DNA of 24,103 nucleotides. Origin: QQUD01 sp039029915. Its GTDB lineage: Bacteria; Chloroflexota; Anaerolineae; Promineifilales; Promineifilaceae. The stretch covers positions 1-24,103 of the forward strand of contig JBCCFD010000070.1 in NCBI GenBank assembly GCA_039029915.1, given 5' to 3'. The notes under the pieces were generated by a model. The model worked only from the letters and a program-made list of their open reading frames with translations, had not been told where the DNA came from and did not search any database. The position numbers were made by a program, and so were the translations under genes. Of the stretch, positions 8,111 to 15,119 are shown in pieces; positions within the stretch are counted from its first letter, which is position 1, and each line of letters starts with the position of its first letter.

Positions 8111-8417
8111 AAGCTTGTTTAAGTTTTAGAAGTATCGCAATGGTAGATGTAGAGAGCCTAGTGGTGCGAATTTCCAGGTCAAAATTAATTTCACACAGTC
8201 TTTCACGTAGATTGTCTCAATTTTATCACAAAAAATGTGTATCTTATCGCAAACAAACACGGATTCTACATTTATCCCAACCCTGAGTAGAGAGTGTGAA
8301 CTTGTCCGGGGCAAATGGCATTTTAAAAGTAGAAGTCTACATCATGACTTTTTGTTAGTGAATCTTGTATTGTTAACATAAACATTTGCAAAAATTTTGA
8401 AATTTAAGGAGATAAAA
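8111..8417. promoter_or_regulatory. Divergent intergenic region with direct repeats and a candidate promoter
   Basis: This spacer separates the SARP gene (minus) from the crystallin-like gene (plus). It has two similar 12-mers, TTATCACAAAAA at 8223 and TTATCGCAAACA at 8244, on the same strand and exactly 21 bp apart (two helical turns). There are also two TTTCAC copies at 8189 and 8201. Known SARPs bind short direct repeats on one helix face, so these are candidate operators (inference). A weak plus-strand promoter can be drawn: TTGTTA 8352-8357, 16-bp spacer, TAACAT 8374-8379. A short inverted repeat GTAGA-AG-TCTAC lies at 8329-8340. No convincing gene is present. Confidence 0.4.
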
Positions 8418-8705
8418 ATGGCAAAAATTATTGTTTTCGGGAAGAAGGATTTTAAAGGAGGAAATACTCAAATTTATGTGGATTCTGTTCCAACATTAAA
8501 AGGAAGCGGGCTTAATGACGATGTTTCTTCTGTGATTGTACTTGAAGGGAACTGGAAACTGTTTGAAAAAGCACACTTTGATCCCCATGGTGGGGTATGG
8601 GGTGTCAAACCTAACGGTGGGCAGGATCGTGATGGCGCATATAAAAGCTATCAGGATTGGAGAGGCCAGAATAATAAAATCTCATCGATTGAACTGGTTG
8701 AATAA
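8418..8705 (+). CDS. Small beta/gamma-crystallin-like calcium-binding protein
   Basis: The start is ATG 8418, preceded by AAGGAG with a 7-nt spacer; an ATG at 8397 in the same frame lies upstream of this site and is unlikely to be used. The 95-aa product begins MAKIIVFGKKDFKGG. It contains two copies of the (N/D)(N/D)XX(S/T)S calcium motif, NDDVSS near residue 35 and NNKISS near residue 88, each opening the last strand of a Greek-key half (SSVIVLEGNWKLFEK and SSIELVE). That is the layout of one beta/gamma-crystallin domain, with Gly-Trp in the expected position (EGNWKLFEK). No signal peptide is visible, so it is probably cytoplasmic. Known microbial members bind calcium and are often stress- or surface-related. 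Its place opposite the SARP gene suggests co-regulation. A strong terminator follows. Confidence 0.82.
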   Translation: MAKIIVFGKKDFKGGNTQIYVDSVPTLKGSGLNDDVSSVIVLEGNWKLFEKAHFDPHGGVWGVKPNGGQDRDGAYKSYQDWRGQNNKISSIELVE

Positions 8706-8735
8706 TGTAAATTGAGATAGTTTGGAAATTGACTA

Positions 8736-8773
8736 GAGGCACCTTCAAGATAAAATTCTTTTGAAGGTGCCTC
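8736..8773 (+). terminator. Rho-independent terminator of the crystallin-like gene
   Basis: The 13-bp arms gaggcaccttcaa (8736-8748) and its exact reverse complement at 8761-8773 are separated by 12 nt and followed by CTTATTTTTG. It is 30 bp after the stop codon and also lies just past the stop of the convergent YHYH gene. It shares the ACCTTCAA core with the hairpin at 3503-3535. Confidence 0.85.
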
Positions 8774-8805
8774 CTTATTTTTGATTACCTTTTAACTTTC
8801 AAGAA

Positions 8806-9699
8806 TTAACCTGGATTGTTAAGCTGTTCACCGATGATACAGCCCATCATGTAGGGGAATGAACTGGTCGCAAAGTAGGCATAGGAGTCATCATCTAATG
8901 TTTTCCCATTGCATTCATCAAGGTCGCCAGAGCCCGCAACGTATTCATGGGCATCCCAAGCGGCCGTTGCATCGCTGGTTTTTTGGTAACTGCTGGTTAA
9001 CTCCACAATTTCTGAACAAGCGGCATTAGCGCATTCAAAAGGAGTTAGAATAGGGTAGCCATCAAAGCCATAGCCAACAATCGTGCCTACTATATTCCAA
9101 TCATCTAATAAGCATTCAGGACGAGCGTGGAAATGATATTTGTCACCGGGGCCCGCGTGGCCATTACAAAAATCAAGTACACCATCTAAAAAAGGGTCGC
9201 CATAGTCGAGATATGCTGATTCATTGGGGCCAAAGATGGGGATGCCGTTAATGGCGATACCAATCGTGCCAGAGCCGTTTTCAATATATTCAGGTGAACT
9301 GGCAATTGAAGGTTCCATCGGGATACGCCAAGTGTACGATTGCTCAACCATATCGAAGGGGGAGACGCTCACATATTCGAAATTAATAATACCATTCGCT
9401 TCTATGACAATGTTTCCTGAATTGGTGTTGCAAGTGATGCTCAGGCTGGGGTCTGGATAGCTGCTGTTGGCGGGGTCGGGTTGAACATCCATGAAAAATT
9501 CATCCGGACAGTTGTCATCAGGTGTTGGTGTGGCTGTTGCTGCTGCATCTTCACAATCATTACAAATCACGACTGGTAAGTAAGCCGTTGAGCTGTCGCC
9601 CGCAATAACTGATATAAAACTAATAAATACGACCGAAATAAATAAGAAAAGCACCGTTGCTAATCCAAAATAGAAGAATTTAGGCTTGATATTTGACAT
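8806..9699 (-). CDS. YHYH domain-containing secreted or membrane-anchored protein
   Basis: This 297-aa protein has a hydrophobic helix at about 8-33 that acts as a signal peptide or anchor. It then has AYLPVVICNDC and a Thr/Pro linker (TATATPTPDD). The rest matches the YHYH family: the hallmark appears as CNGHAGPGDKYHFHARPEC (Tyr-His-Phe-His variant), followed by GYGFDGYPI and near the end SSFPYMMGCIIGE. Several cysteines probably form disulfides outside the cell. The biochemical role of the family is not known to me; conserved His/Asp/Cys residues suggest metal binding, which is inference. The start is supported by GGAG 7 nt upstream of the ATG. The gene lies downstream of a lipoprotein gene on the same strand, but an 83-bp insertion-like element separates them. 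Confidence 0.85.
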   Translation of the reverse strand: MSNIKPKFFYFGLATVLFLFISVVFISFISVIAGDSSTAYLPVVICNDCEDAAATATPTPDDNCPDEFFMDVQPDPANSSYPDPSLSITCNTNSGNIVIEANGIINFEYVSVSPFDMVEQSYTWRIPMEPSIASSPEYIENGSGTIGIAINGIPIFGPNESAYLDYGDPFLDGVLDFCNGHAGPGDKYHFHARPECLLDDWNIVGTIVGYGFDGYPILTPFECANAACSEIVELTSSYQKTSDATAAWDAHEYVAGSGDLDECNGKTLDDDSYAYFATSSFPYMMGCIIGEQLNNPG

Positions 9700-9792
9700 A
9701 AAGTTTCTCCGTTGATTGATAATTAGGTACTTCAGAAAGCTGGTAGACGTGGGTTATCCAATAATTCTTGTTAATACCTTCCTTTTCCAATA

Positions 9793-9875
9793 TAGGACTT
9801 ACGCAAATAGCGGTCACTGAGCCTGTCGAAGTGACTTTCTTAACCCTTCGACAGGCTCAGGGTGCGTAAATCCTG
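9793..9875. mobile_element. MITE-like palindromic element (83 bp) with flanking CAATA repeats
   Basis: The outer ends are TAGGACTTACGCA (9793-9805) and TGCGTAAATCCTG (9863-9875), inverted repeats with two mismatches in 13. Inside lies a perfect 14-bp inverted repeat, TGAGCCTGTCGAAG at 9818-9831 against 9846-9859. The pentamer CAATA occurs directly on both sides (9788-9792 and 9876-9880) and could be a target-site duplication. There is no coding capacity. The core palindrome recurs in degenerate form at 23758-23804. A mobilising transposase would have to act in trans. Confidence 0.55.
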
Positions 9876-9905
9876 CAATAATTGATTATGATGAACAATT
9901 CAGCC

Positions 9906-10697
9906 TTATGGATTTGTTGTTTGTAATGAAATTTGAGTATGGTTGGAGATGGATCGTAAGACGGCCATTTCCCATTCGGATGTCTCCATATTTAGGAAAT
10001 CGAGGTCGTCAAAAATGGAGCTAAGCTGCCGTTCGACAATAATATTACTAGGTTGATCTGGCAGAGCAATCTGTGCCATCTCGTTGGCGGAGAGTTCGTC
10101 AAGCGCCCCCCATGCCAGCAATGTTTCAATCGTGAAAGGAACCGCTTCGTTGCCGCCCGGCGGGATATATTCGCCCTGCAGGAATATGGTTGACCTGCTC
10201 ATATCAACATCTGTCGGTAAATTCATAGCCGAGTCAGTGGCTTGGGCTACCAAATAATGCCCTCTGCAATAATTGGTTACTTCTTCGAGAGTGATTGTGC
10301 CTAAAGTGCTTAATTCTGGGGTACTTAATGATTCGATAAATGGTCCAATCCAGCGGGAAGGGTTAGAGCTGCTGTCTCCGTGACCGGCAAAAACGGTTTT
10401 AGGTGCTAGCCAAGCAAACCAGTCGATTTGGGCCGCATTTTCTTCTTCGCAGGGGACAAGCTGGATAGCTGCGGTGGTAAGGTATCCCGTTTTGAGCGTG
10501 ATGGAATACCCTAAATTATTTTCGATAAACCAGCCATCATTCGTCTGATCTACCCCATCGCTGTTCCAAGTGAGATGATAGGTGATTTCTTTGCCTTCGG
10601 TGGGTTGGGTGGTCGTACTGCAAGAAACGGCCGTCCAGGCAAGAAAGCCCAACATACACGCGATGATAACGCGAACAAGGGGGTGTTTTAATTGCAT
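9906..10697 (-). CDS. Uncharacterised lipoprotein
   Basis: This 263-aa protein starts MQLKHPLVRVIIAC with a hydrophobic segment leading to a lipobox-like WTAVSC at about 21-26, so it is probably lipid-anchored through Cys26. An upstream GAGGA supports the ATG. No family is recognised. The mature part has ITYHLTWNSDGVDQ near 38, two further cysteines (LVPCEEE and TNYCRGH) and an AGHGDSSSNPSRW segment whose His/Asp/Cys residues could bind metal. It lies 206 bp upstream of the YHYH gene on the same strand, and the space between them is largely taken up by the MITE-like element. The two may once have formed a closer pair of extracytoplasmic proteins. Confidence 0.75.
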   Translation of the reverse strand: MQLKHPLVRVIIACMLGFLAWTAVSCSTTTQPTEGKEITYHLTWNSDGVDQTNDGWFIENNLGYSITLKTGYLTTAAIQLVPCEEENAAQIDWFAWLAPKTVFAGHGDSSSNPSRWIGPFIESLSTPELSTLGTITLEEVTNYCRGHYLVAQATDSAMNLPTDVDMSRSTIFLQGEYIPPGGNEAVPFTIETLLAWGALDELSANEMAQIALPDQPSNIIVERQLSSIFDDLDFLNMETSEWEMAVLRSISNHTQISLQTTNP

Positions 10698-10861
10698 GAG
10701 TATCCTCGTTTACCTAAATATGGAATAAGTGTATCTATTGGATATGGCTTGTTGTACAGGAAATTCGTTTCACTCGATAAGGATAGTTTAGGATAGAAAT
10801 ATGAAGAAATTGTGTGTTGGTCATGTTTAAATTATTTGGTGACGTGAACTTTTAGCATCAA

Positions 10862-11650
10862 TTAACCTAGATTTTCTTCATCAAAGATTGCGACGACCCG
10901 GGTCCAGCCGCCACTGCCACCTTTCAATTTAACTGGAAAACAGGAGACTTTGAAGCCAAACGGCCGTGGCAGTTGGTCAAGATTCGCTAGCTTCTCAATC
11001 TGACAATATTCAAGATCCATGCCCACACGATGGGCCTCCCAAATAACGCTTGGGTCTTTTGTTTCTTGAAATCGCTTTTTCATCGCCCAAAACGGCTGAT
11101 CCCAGCCCCAGGTGTCAATCCCCATGACGCGGATACCTTGCTCAATTAGCCATCTGGTTGCTCCGGCACTAACCCCAGCCCCTGATTCAAAGTAAGATGG
11201 CTCTCCCCATAATTTGTCAGTGTCTGTTTGGATTAAAATGATGTCAAATGGTTTTAATTGGTAATCAATTTTTTTTAGGGCATCTTGAATATCTTGGCTG
11301 GAAATCAACCCTCCTTTTTCTTTGTGGCGCATATCGATGATTACACCATCATTAAAAAACCAGTTCAAGGGAAGCTCATCAATCGTACGCGCTTTTTGTT
11401 GACCACAGGTTGGATAATAATGCCAAGGAGCATCAACGTGCGTGCCCGAATGTGCATTGAGGGTGACCTGATCGTTTGCCCATCCTAATCCTTCTGGTAG
11501 ATCGTCAACGTCTGCTTCAAAAAAACTGGCCATGAAAGCTGCACTATCTTGATGTAATTGATGTTTCACCTCAACGGGTAGCGGTTCGCTTGGGCTTTCT
11601 TCTAGAGGGACATTTAGATCATAAAATGTTTGTTTTCTTTTTTGATTCAT
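10862..11650 (-). CDS. Cyclase / kynurenine formamidase-like metal-dependent hydrolase
   Basis: This 262-aa protein contains the hallmark HSGTHVDAPWHY (HxGTHxDxPxH), which ligates the metal in the cyclase family (PF04199), together with ILIQTDTDKLW and GIDTWGWDQP further on. Known members hydrolyse N-formylkynurenine or other amide or lactone substrates and are cytoplasmic. The substrate here cannot be told from sequence, and no other tryptophan-degradation gene is adjacent. The start has AGGAAG 5 nt upstream. It diverges from fxsA across a 149-bp spacer holding a near-symmetric inverted repeat. Confidence 0.88.
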   Translation of the reverse strand: MNQKRKQTFYDLNVPLEESPSEPLPVEVKHQLHQDSAAFMASFFEADVDDLPEGLGWANDQVTLNAHSGTHVDAPWHYYPTCGQQKARTIDELPLNWFFNDGVIIDMRHKEKGGLISSQDIQDALKKIDYQLKPFDIILIQTDTDKLWGEPSYFESGAGVSAGATRWLIEQGIRVMGIDTWGWDQPFWAMKKRFQETKDPSVIWEAHRVGMDLEYCQIEKLANLDQLPRPFGFKVSCFPVKLKGGSGGWTRVVAIFDEENLG

Positions 11651-11740
11651 AAGTTCTTCCTAACTTTTGTAAGGTCACATCTTGATTGGTTTACTTAAGA
11701 TTCGCTTATTGAAGCACTCATTTTAGACGAATTCTGCACC

Positions 11741-11775
11741 CAGACCTGAAATGATACGTATAATTGTCAGGTCTG
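11741..11775. promoter_or_regulatory. Inverted-repeat operator candidate over the fxsA -10 box
   Basis: CAGACCTGA (11741-11749) and its perfect complement TCAGGTCTG (11767-11775) flank a central palindrome ATACGTAT (11754-11761). A TATAAT -10 box at 11759-11764 lies inside the repeat, 36 bp from the fxsA start, so a protein bound here would block RNA polymerase. It could also affect the divergent cyclase gene. No good -35 is visible. Confidence 0.5.
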
Positions 11776-11799
11776 ATTCAATAAACTGGAGAATGGGTC

Positions 11800-12255
11800 A
11801 TGTTATCTCGATTATTATTGCTTTTTATTATTGTGCCAGCCATAGAGTTAATATTGCTTATCCAAATGGGACGCTGGATTGGTACGTTGCCTACAGTGGG
11901 CTTGATTGTGATCACGGGGATTGTTGGGGCTTATTTAACTCGCCAACAGGGAATGCAGGTCTTGAGGCGGGTTCAGCAAGAGGCTCAAAGCGGACAGGTG
12001 CCCGGCGGTGCTCTATTGGAAGGTGCCATGATTTTGATCGCTGGCGCTGTTTTGATGACCCCGGGCGTATTAACGGACATTTTTGGCTTTATTTTGTTGA
12101 TTCCACAAACACGAAAGCTTATTCAGGGGTTTGCCTGGCGTCAAGTTCAGCGAATGATGGCGAATGGGCAGATTCGGGTCGGAGGTTTTGGGCCAATGAA
12201 TATGCGGCAAAATCCTCGACAAACGATCATTATTGATCCAGAGGAGAATGAGTGA
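11800..12255 (+). CDS. fxsA: FxsA family inner-membrane protein
   Basis: This 151-aa protein opens with a membrane segment, LLLLFIIVPAIELILLIQMG. It has a second near 30-45 (GLIVITGIVGAYLTRQQG), then a third and fourth around 73-100 containing LMTPGVLTDIFGFILLIP, the FxsA hallmark. The cytoplasmic tail ends IIIDPEENE. FxsA in E. coli influences exclusion of phage T7 by the F plasmid when overexpressed; the native role of the family is unknown. The start has GGAGA 7 nt upstream. Another frame across this gene gives an overlapping 161-codon ORF from 11751 that is a shadow. Confidence 0.93.
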   Translation: MLSRLLLLFIIVPAIELILLIQMGRWIGTLPTVGLIVITGIVGAYLTRQQGMQVLRRVQQEAQSGQVPGGALLEGAMILIAGAVLMTPGVLTDIFGFILLIPQTRKLIQGFAWRQVQRMMANGQIRVGGFGPMNMRQNPRQTIIIDPEENE

Positions 12256-12349
12256 GTTGACAAAATAAATTCCGGTCATTAACGGCCGTTTCACTTTAGT
12301 GAAGAAAGCGAAGAAACCAAACCAAACACAAAATTTCCAAAAATAAGTA

Positions 12350-12358
12350 TGCTAGAAT
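12350..12358 (+). promoter_or_regulatory. Possible extended -10 promoter for the nuclease gene
   Basis: TGCTAGAAT matches the extended -10 form TGnTAnnAT and lies 64 bp before the nuclease start. No -35 is evident. The spacer 12256-12422 also holds an ACGGCCGT palindrome (12282) and a short TTCACT/AGTGAA hairpin just after fxsA. Confidence 0.3.
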
Positions 12359-12422
12359 GCTGGCGCTGGAGCTGGCGGGACAGGAAAGGGTTTATCCATA
12401 AAAATTTAGACTTGGAGATAAT

Positions 12423-14876
12423 GTGTTGAATAAACGGCCGTATTTTGCATTCCTGTTTGTCCTATTTTTTGTATTTTTATCCCCCACTTTTGTAGCAGAA
12501 TCACTCCAAACCCCAACAGAGCTATTTTTCAGCGAGTATATTGAAGGATCGAGTAATAATAAATCCCTCGAACTCTACAATGGCACTGGTTCAACTATCA
12601 ACCTAGCGGCTGGCAACTACACGATCAGCATGTACTTTAACGGGGCCACCACGGCCAATACCGTGATTGACCTTACCGGCACGGTTGCCAGCGGCGACGT
12701 CTACGTCCTGTCTGATGAGGATGCTAATTCTGCCATACAAGCTGAGACCGATCAGACCAATGGCTCCAGTTTTTTTAATGGTAACGATACAGTTGTGCTC
12801 ACCAAAAATGGCGAGATTATTGATGCCATAGGCGAGCTTGGGGCCAGTCCGGGAGATGAATGGGGGGACGGCTTAACAAGCACCAAAGACAATACGCTGC
12901 GCCGGAAATCAAGCGTTTGTGCTGGCGACAGTAATCAAGCCGACAGCTTCGATCCCGCCTTAGAATGGGATGGTTTTTCATCAAATAATGCAGATGATTT
13001 AGGTAGCCACACCGTTAATTGTGGCGGCGATGTAACTCCGCCACCGTTATCCTGCGATACGCCGGTGGCCTTGACCGAGATTTATGCGATTCAGGGCAGC
13101 GGGATGACCAGCCCGCTTGTCGGGAACAGCGTCACGATTGAAGGCGTGGTAACGGGTGATTTTCAAACAAACGGGAATACAGACCAAGGCGATTTAGGGG
13201 GCTTTTATGTGCAAGGGACGGCTGATAATGATGCGTCAACATCTGATGCGATCTTTGTGCTGGCCAATACGCCCGATGTAGCCGCTGGTGATTTGGTACA
13301 GGTGGCAGGCACCGTGACTGAGTTTGAAACATCAAGCGGTGCCTCTTCAATGACTGAGATAACTGGCGTAACGGCCGTTAATATCTGCGCCAATGATGAA
13401 CCATTGCCAACCGCTGTGAATGTCACATTTCCACTTGGCACCGTTGAGGATATGGAGGCGTTTGAAGGTATGCTTGTGACCTTCCCTCAGCCCCTCGTGA
13501 TCTCCGAATACTTTAATTACAATCGGTTTGGTGAAATGGTGCTGACTAAGCCAATTGATGGCTTGGAACGGCCGTTGCAACCAACCGCCTACGTCGCGCC
13601 GGGCAATGCAGCGATTGCTGTGGAAAATGAGCTCGCCCTAAATCGAATTTCACTGGATGATGGGCTATCGACCCAAAATCCAACCAATTTACGCCACCCC
13701 AATGGCAATTTGTTTGGACCCGCCAATCTGTTCCGAGGCGGTGATACCGTTCAAAATGTGATTGGTGTCGTTGATGATACCTTTGGGCGATACCGTATAC
13801 AGCCAACGGGAGTGGCAGTCTATACAGCCACCAATCCTCGTCAGTTGATGCCAGCAGACGTTGGGGGCAATCTCAAAGCTGTATCGCTTAATGTCCAAAA
13901 CTATTTTCTAACCACCGATGAGTTTGGCTCGATATGTGGTGCCAATCAGGGGCAGGGCTGTCGCGGGGCAGATACGGCAAATGAGCTAGAGCGGCAGCGT
14001 GCTAAACTGATCGCCGCCCTGCTAACGATCGATGCTGATATTTATGGCATCGTCGAAATAGAGAATACGCCAGGAGTTGAGCCGTTAGCAGATTTAGTGA
14101 ACGGACTGAATGATACGGTGGGCAGTAACACTTTTGCCTATGTCGATACGGGAGTGATTGGTGGTGATGCGATTCGTGTGGGGTTTATTTACAAAGCAAC
14201 GGCCGTTACACCCGTTGGTGAGTTTAAAATCTTAGACTCTTCCGTTGATCCCACCTATGTGGACACCAAGAATCGACCGGCCCTAGCGCAGACCTTTGAG
14301 CAGATGGGCACCGGTGAGCGACTAACGGTTGCTGTTAACCACTTTAAATCGAAGGGGAGCAATTGCAATGCGCTTGGCGACCCAGATTTAGGAGATGGTC
14401 AAGCCAACTGTAACCTGACCAGAACCGCTGCCGCCGTGGCCCTGGCTAACTGGCTAGCTTCAGATCCTACTGGCTCAGACGATCCCGACGTTTTAATTTT
14501 AGGCGATCTAAACGCATACGATAAGGAAGATCCCATTCAGGCCCTACTCAATGCTGGATACGTTGATTTAGCTAGATTGTTTAACGGCGAAGCTGCCTAT
14601 TCATTTGTATTTGATGGCAAGTCTGGCTACCTTGATTATGCGCTTGCCAATGAAAGCTTGCGCAATCAAATCACTGATGTGACCGAATGGCATATCAACA
14701 GTGATGAACCAGACGTTTGGGATTACGATACGACTTTTACCGATCCAAGCTTTTATGAAGAAAACGCCTTTAGAGTATCCGATCACGACCCAATTATTGT
14801 GGGTATAGGGCTTAATGATGCTTTATCAAATGCTGATAATGTGATTTATTTACCTATCATCTCAAATGGACAGTAG
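12423..14876 (+). CDS. ExeM/NucH-type extracellular endonuclease
   Basis: This protein of about 817 aa has four parts. A signal peptide lies at about 1-27 (FAFLFVLFFVFLSP). A lamin-tail-like domain follows at about 32-195 (LFFSEYIEGSSNNKSLELYNG opening, then DTVVLTKNGEIIDAIG). An OB-fold-like region spans about 210-330. An endonuclease/exonuclease/phosphatase domain runs from about 485 to 805, with KAVSLNVQNYF, YGIVEIEN, VNHFKSKG, LILGDLNAYDKEDP and VSDHDPIIVG giving the metal and catalytic residues. Known members degrade extracellular DNA for nutrition or biofilm dispersal. The protein ends VIYLPIISNGQ, a tract also seen in the YHYH protein. The start is GTG 12423 or, better spaced from GGAGA, TTG 12426; the ATG at 12421 is out of frame and stops after two codons. 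Confidence 0.92.
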   Translation: MLNKRPYFAFLFVLFFVFLSPTFVAESLQTPTELFFSEYIEGSSNNKSLELYNGTGSTINLAAGNYTISMYFNGATTANTVIDLTGTVASGDVYVLSDEDANSAIQAETDQTNGSSFFNGNDTVVLTKNGEIIDAIGELGASPGDEWGDGLTSTKDNTLRRKSSVCAGDSNQADSFDPALEWDGFSSNNADDLGSHTVNCGGDVTPPPLSCDTPVALTEIYAIQGSGMTSPLVGNSVTIEGVVTGDFQTNGNTDQGDLGGFYVQGTADNDASTSDAIFVLANTPDVAAGDLVQVAGTVTEFETSSGASSMTEITGVTAVNICANDEPLPTAVNVTFPLGTVEDMEAFEGMLVTFPQPLVISEYFNYNRFGEMVLTKPIDGLERPLQPTAYVAPGNAAIAVENELALNRISLDDGLSTQNPTNLRHPNGNLFGPANLFRGGDTVQNVIGVVDDTFGRYRIQPTGVAVYTATNPRQLMPADVGGNLKAVSLNVQNYFLTTDEFGSICGANQGQGCRGADTANELERQRAKLIAALLTIDADIYGIVEIENTPGVEPLADLVNGLNDTVGSNTFAYVDTGVIGGDAIRVGFIYKATAVTPVGEFKILDSSVDPTYVDTKNRPALAQTFEQMGTGERLTVAVNHFKSKGSNCNALGDPDLGDGQANCNLTRTAAAVALANWLASDPTGSDDPDVLILGDLNAYDKEDPIQALLNAGYVDLARLFNGEAAYSFVFDGKSGYLDYALANESLRNQITDVTEWHINSDEPDVWDYDTTFTDPSFYEENAFRVSDHDPIIVGIGLNDALSNADNVIYLPIISNGQ

Positions 14877-15119
14877 CTGAATGATTAACGCGCAAAAAGA
14901 AATTTCAAGCATTGTTTGGCGCAAACTGTTCTATATTTTTTGATTCCTATTTATTGATCCCCGGCTGAACATTAGTCTGTAGACCCATACAACAGTGGGC
15001 TACAGACGCATGAGCCATAGCCTCGATTCACCTATCCTAAAGGCATGATTTTTGAAGGAGAGAACTTAACTTGAAATGAGTTCTTTCCCTTGCTCAACTT
15101 TAGATGATAGGAGACTCTG
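14877..15119 (+). promoter_or_regulatory. Upstream region of the ABC/two-component operon with a bulged hairpin
   Basis: No gene is seen in these 243 bases. An inverted repeat CTGTAGACCCA (14977-14987) against TGGGCTACAG (14996-15005), with one bulged A, lies about 115 bp before the ABC ATPase start. It could be an operator or a transcript hairpin. The start itself has AGGAG at its usual distance. Confidence 0.35.

Noticed and set aside
8126..8314. 62-codon minus-strand ORF just upstream of the SARP gene, considered as a small precursor peptide
   Set aside because: It needs a TTG start without a ribosome binding site, and its CDKI repetition merely reflects the TTATC direct repeats of the promoter region.
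11751..12236. 161-codon ORF overlapping fxsA in another frame
   Set aside because: The overlapping frame encodes a clear FxsA protein with a proper ribosome binding site; this frame has a Trp/Gly/Ser-rich, non-protein-like composition.
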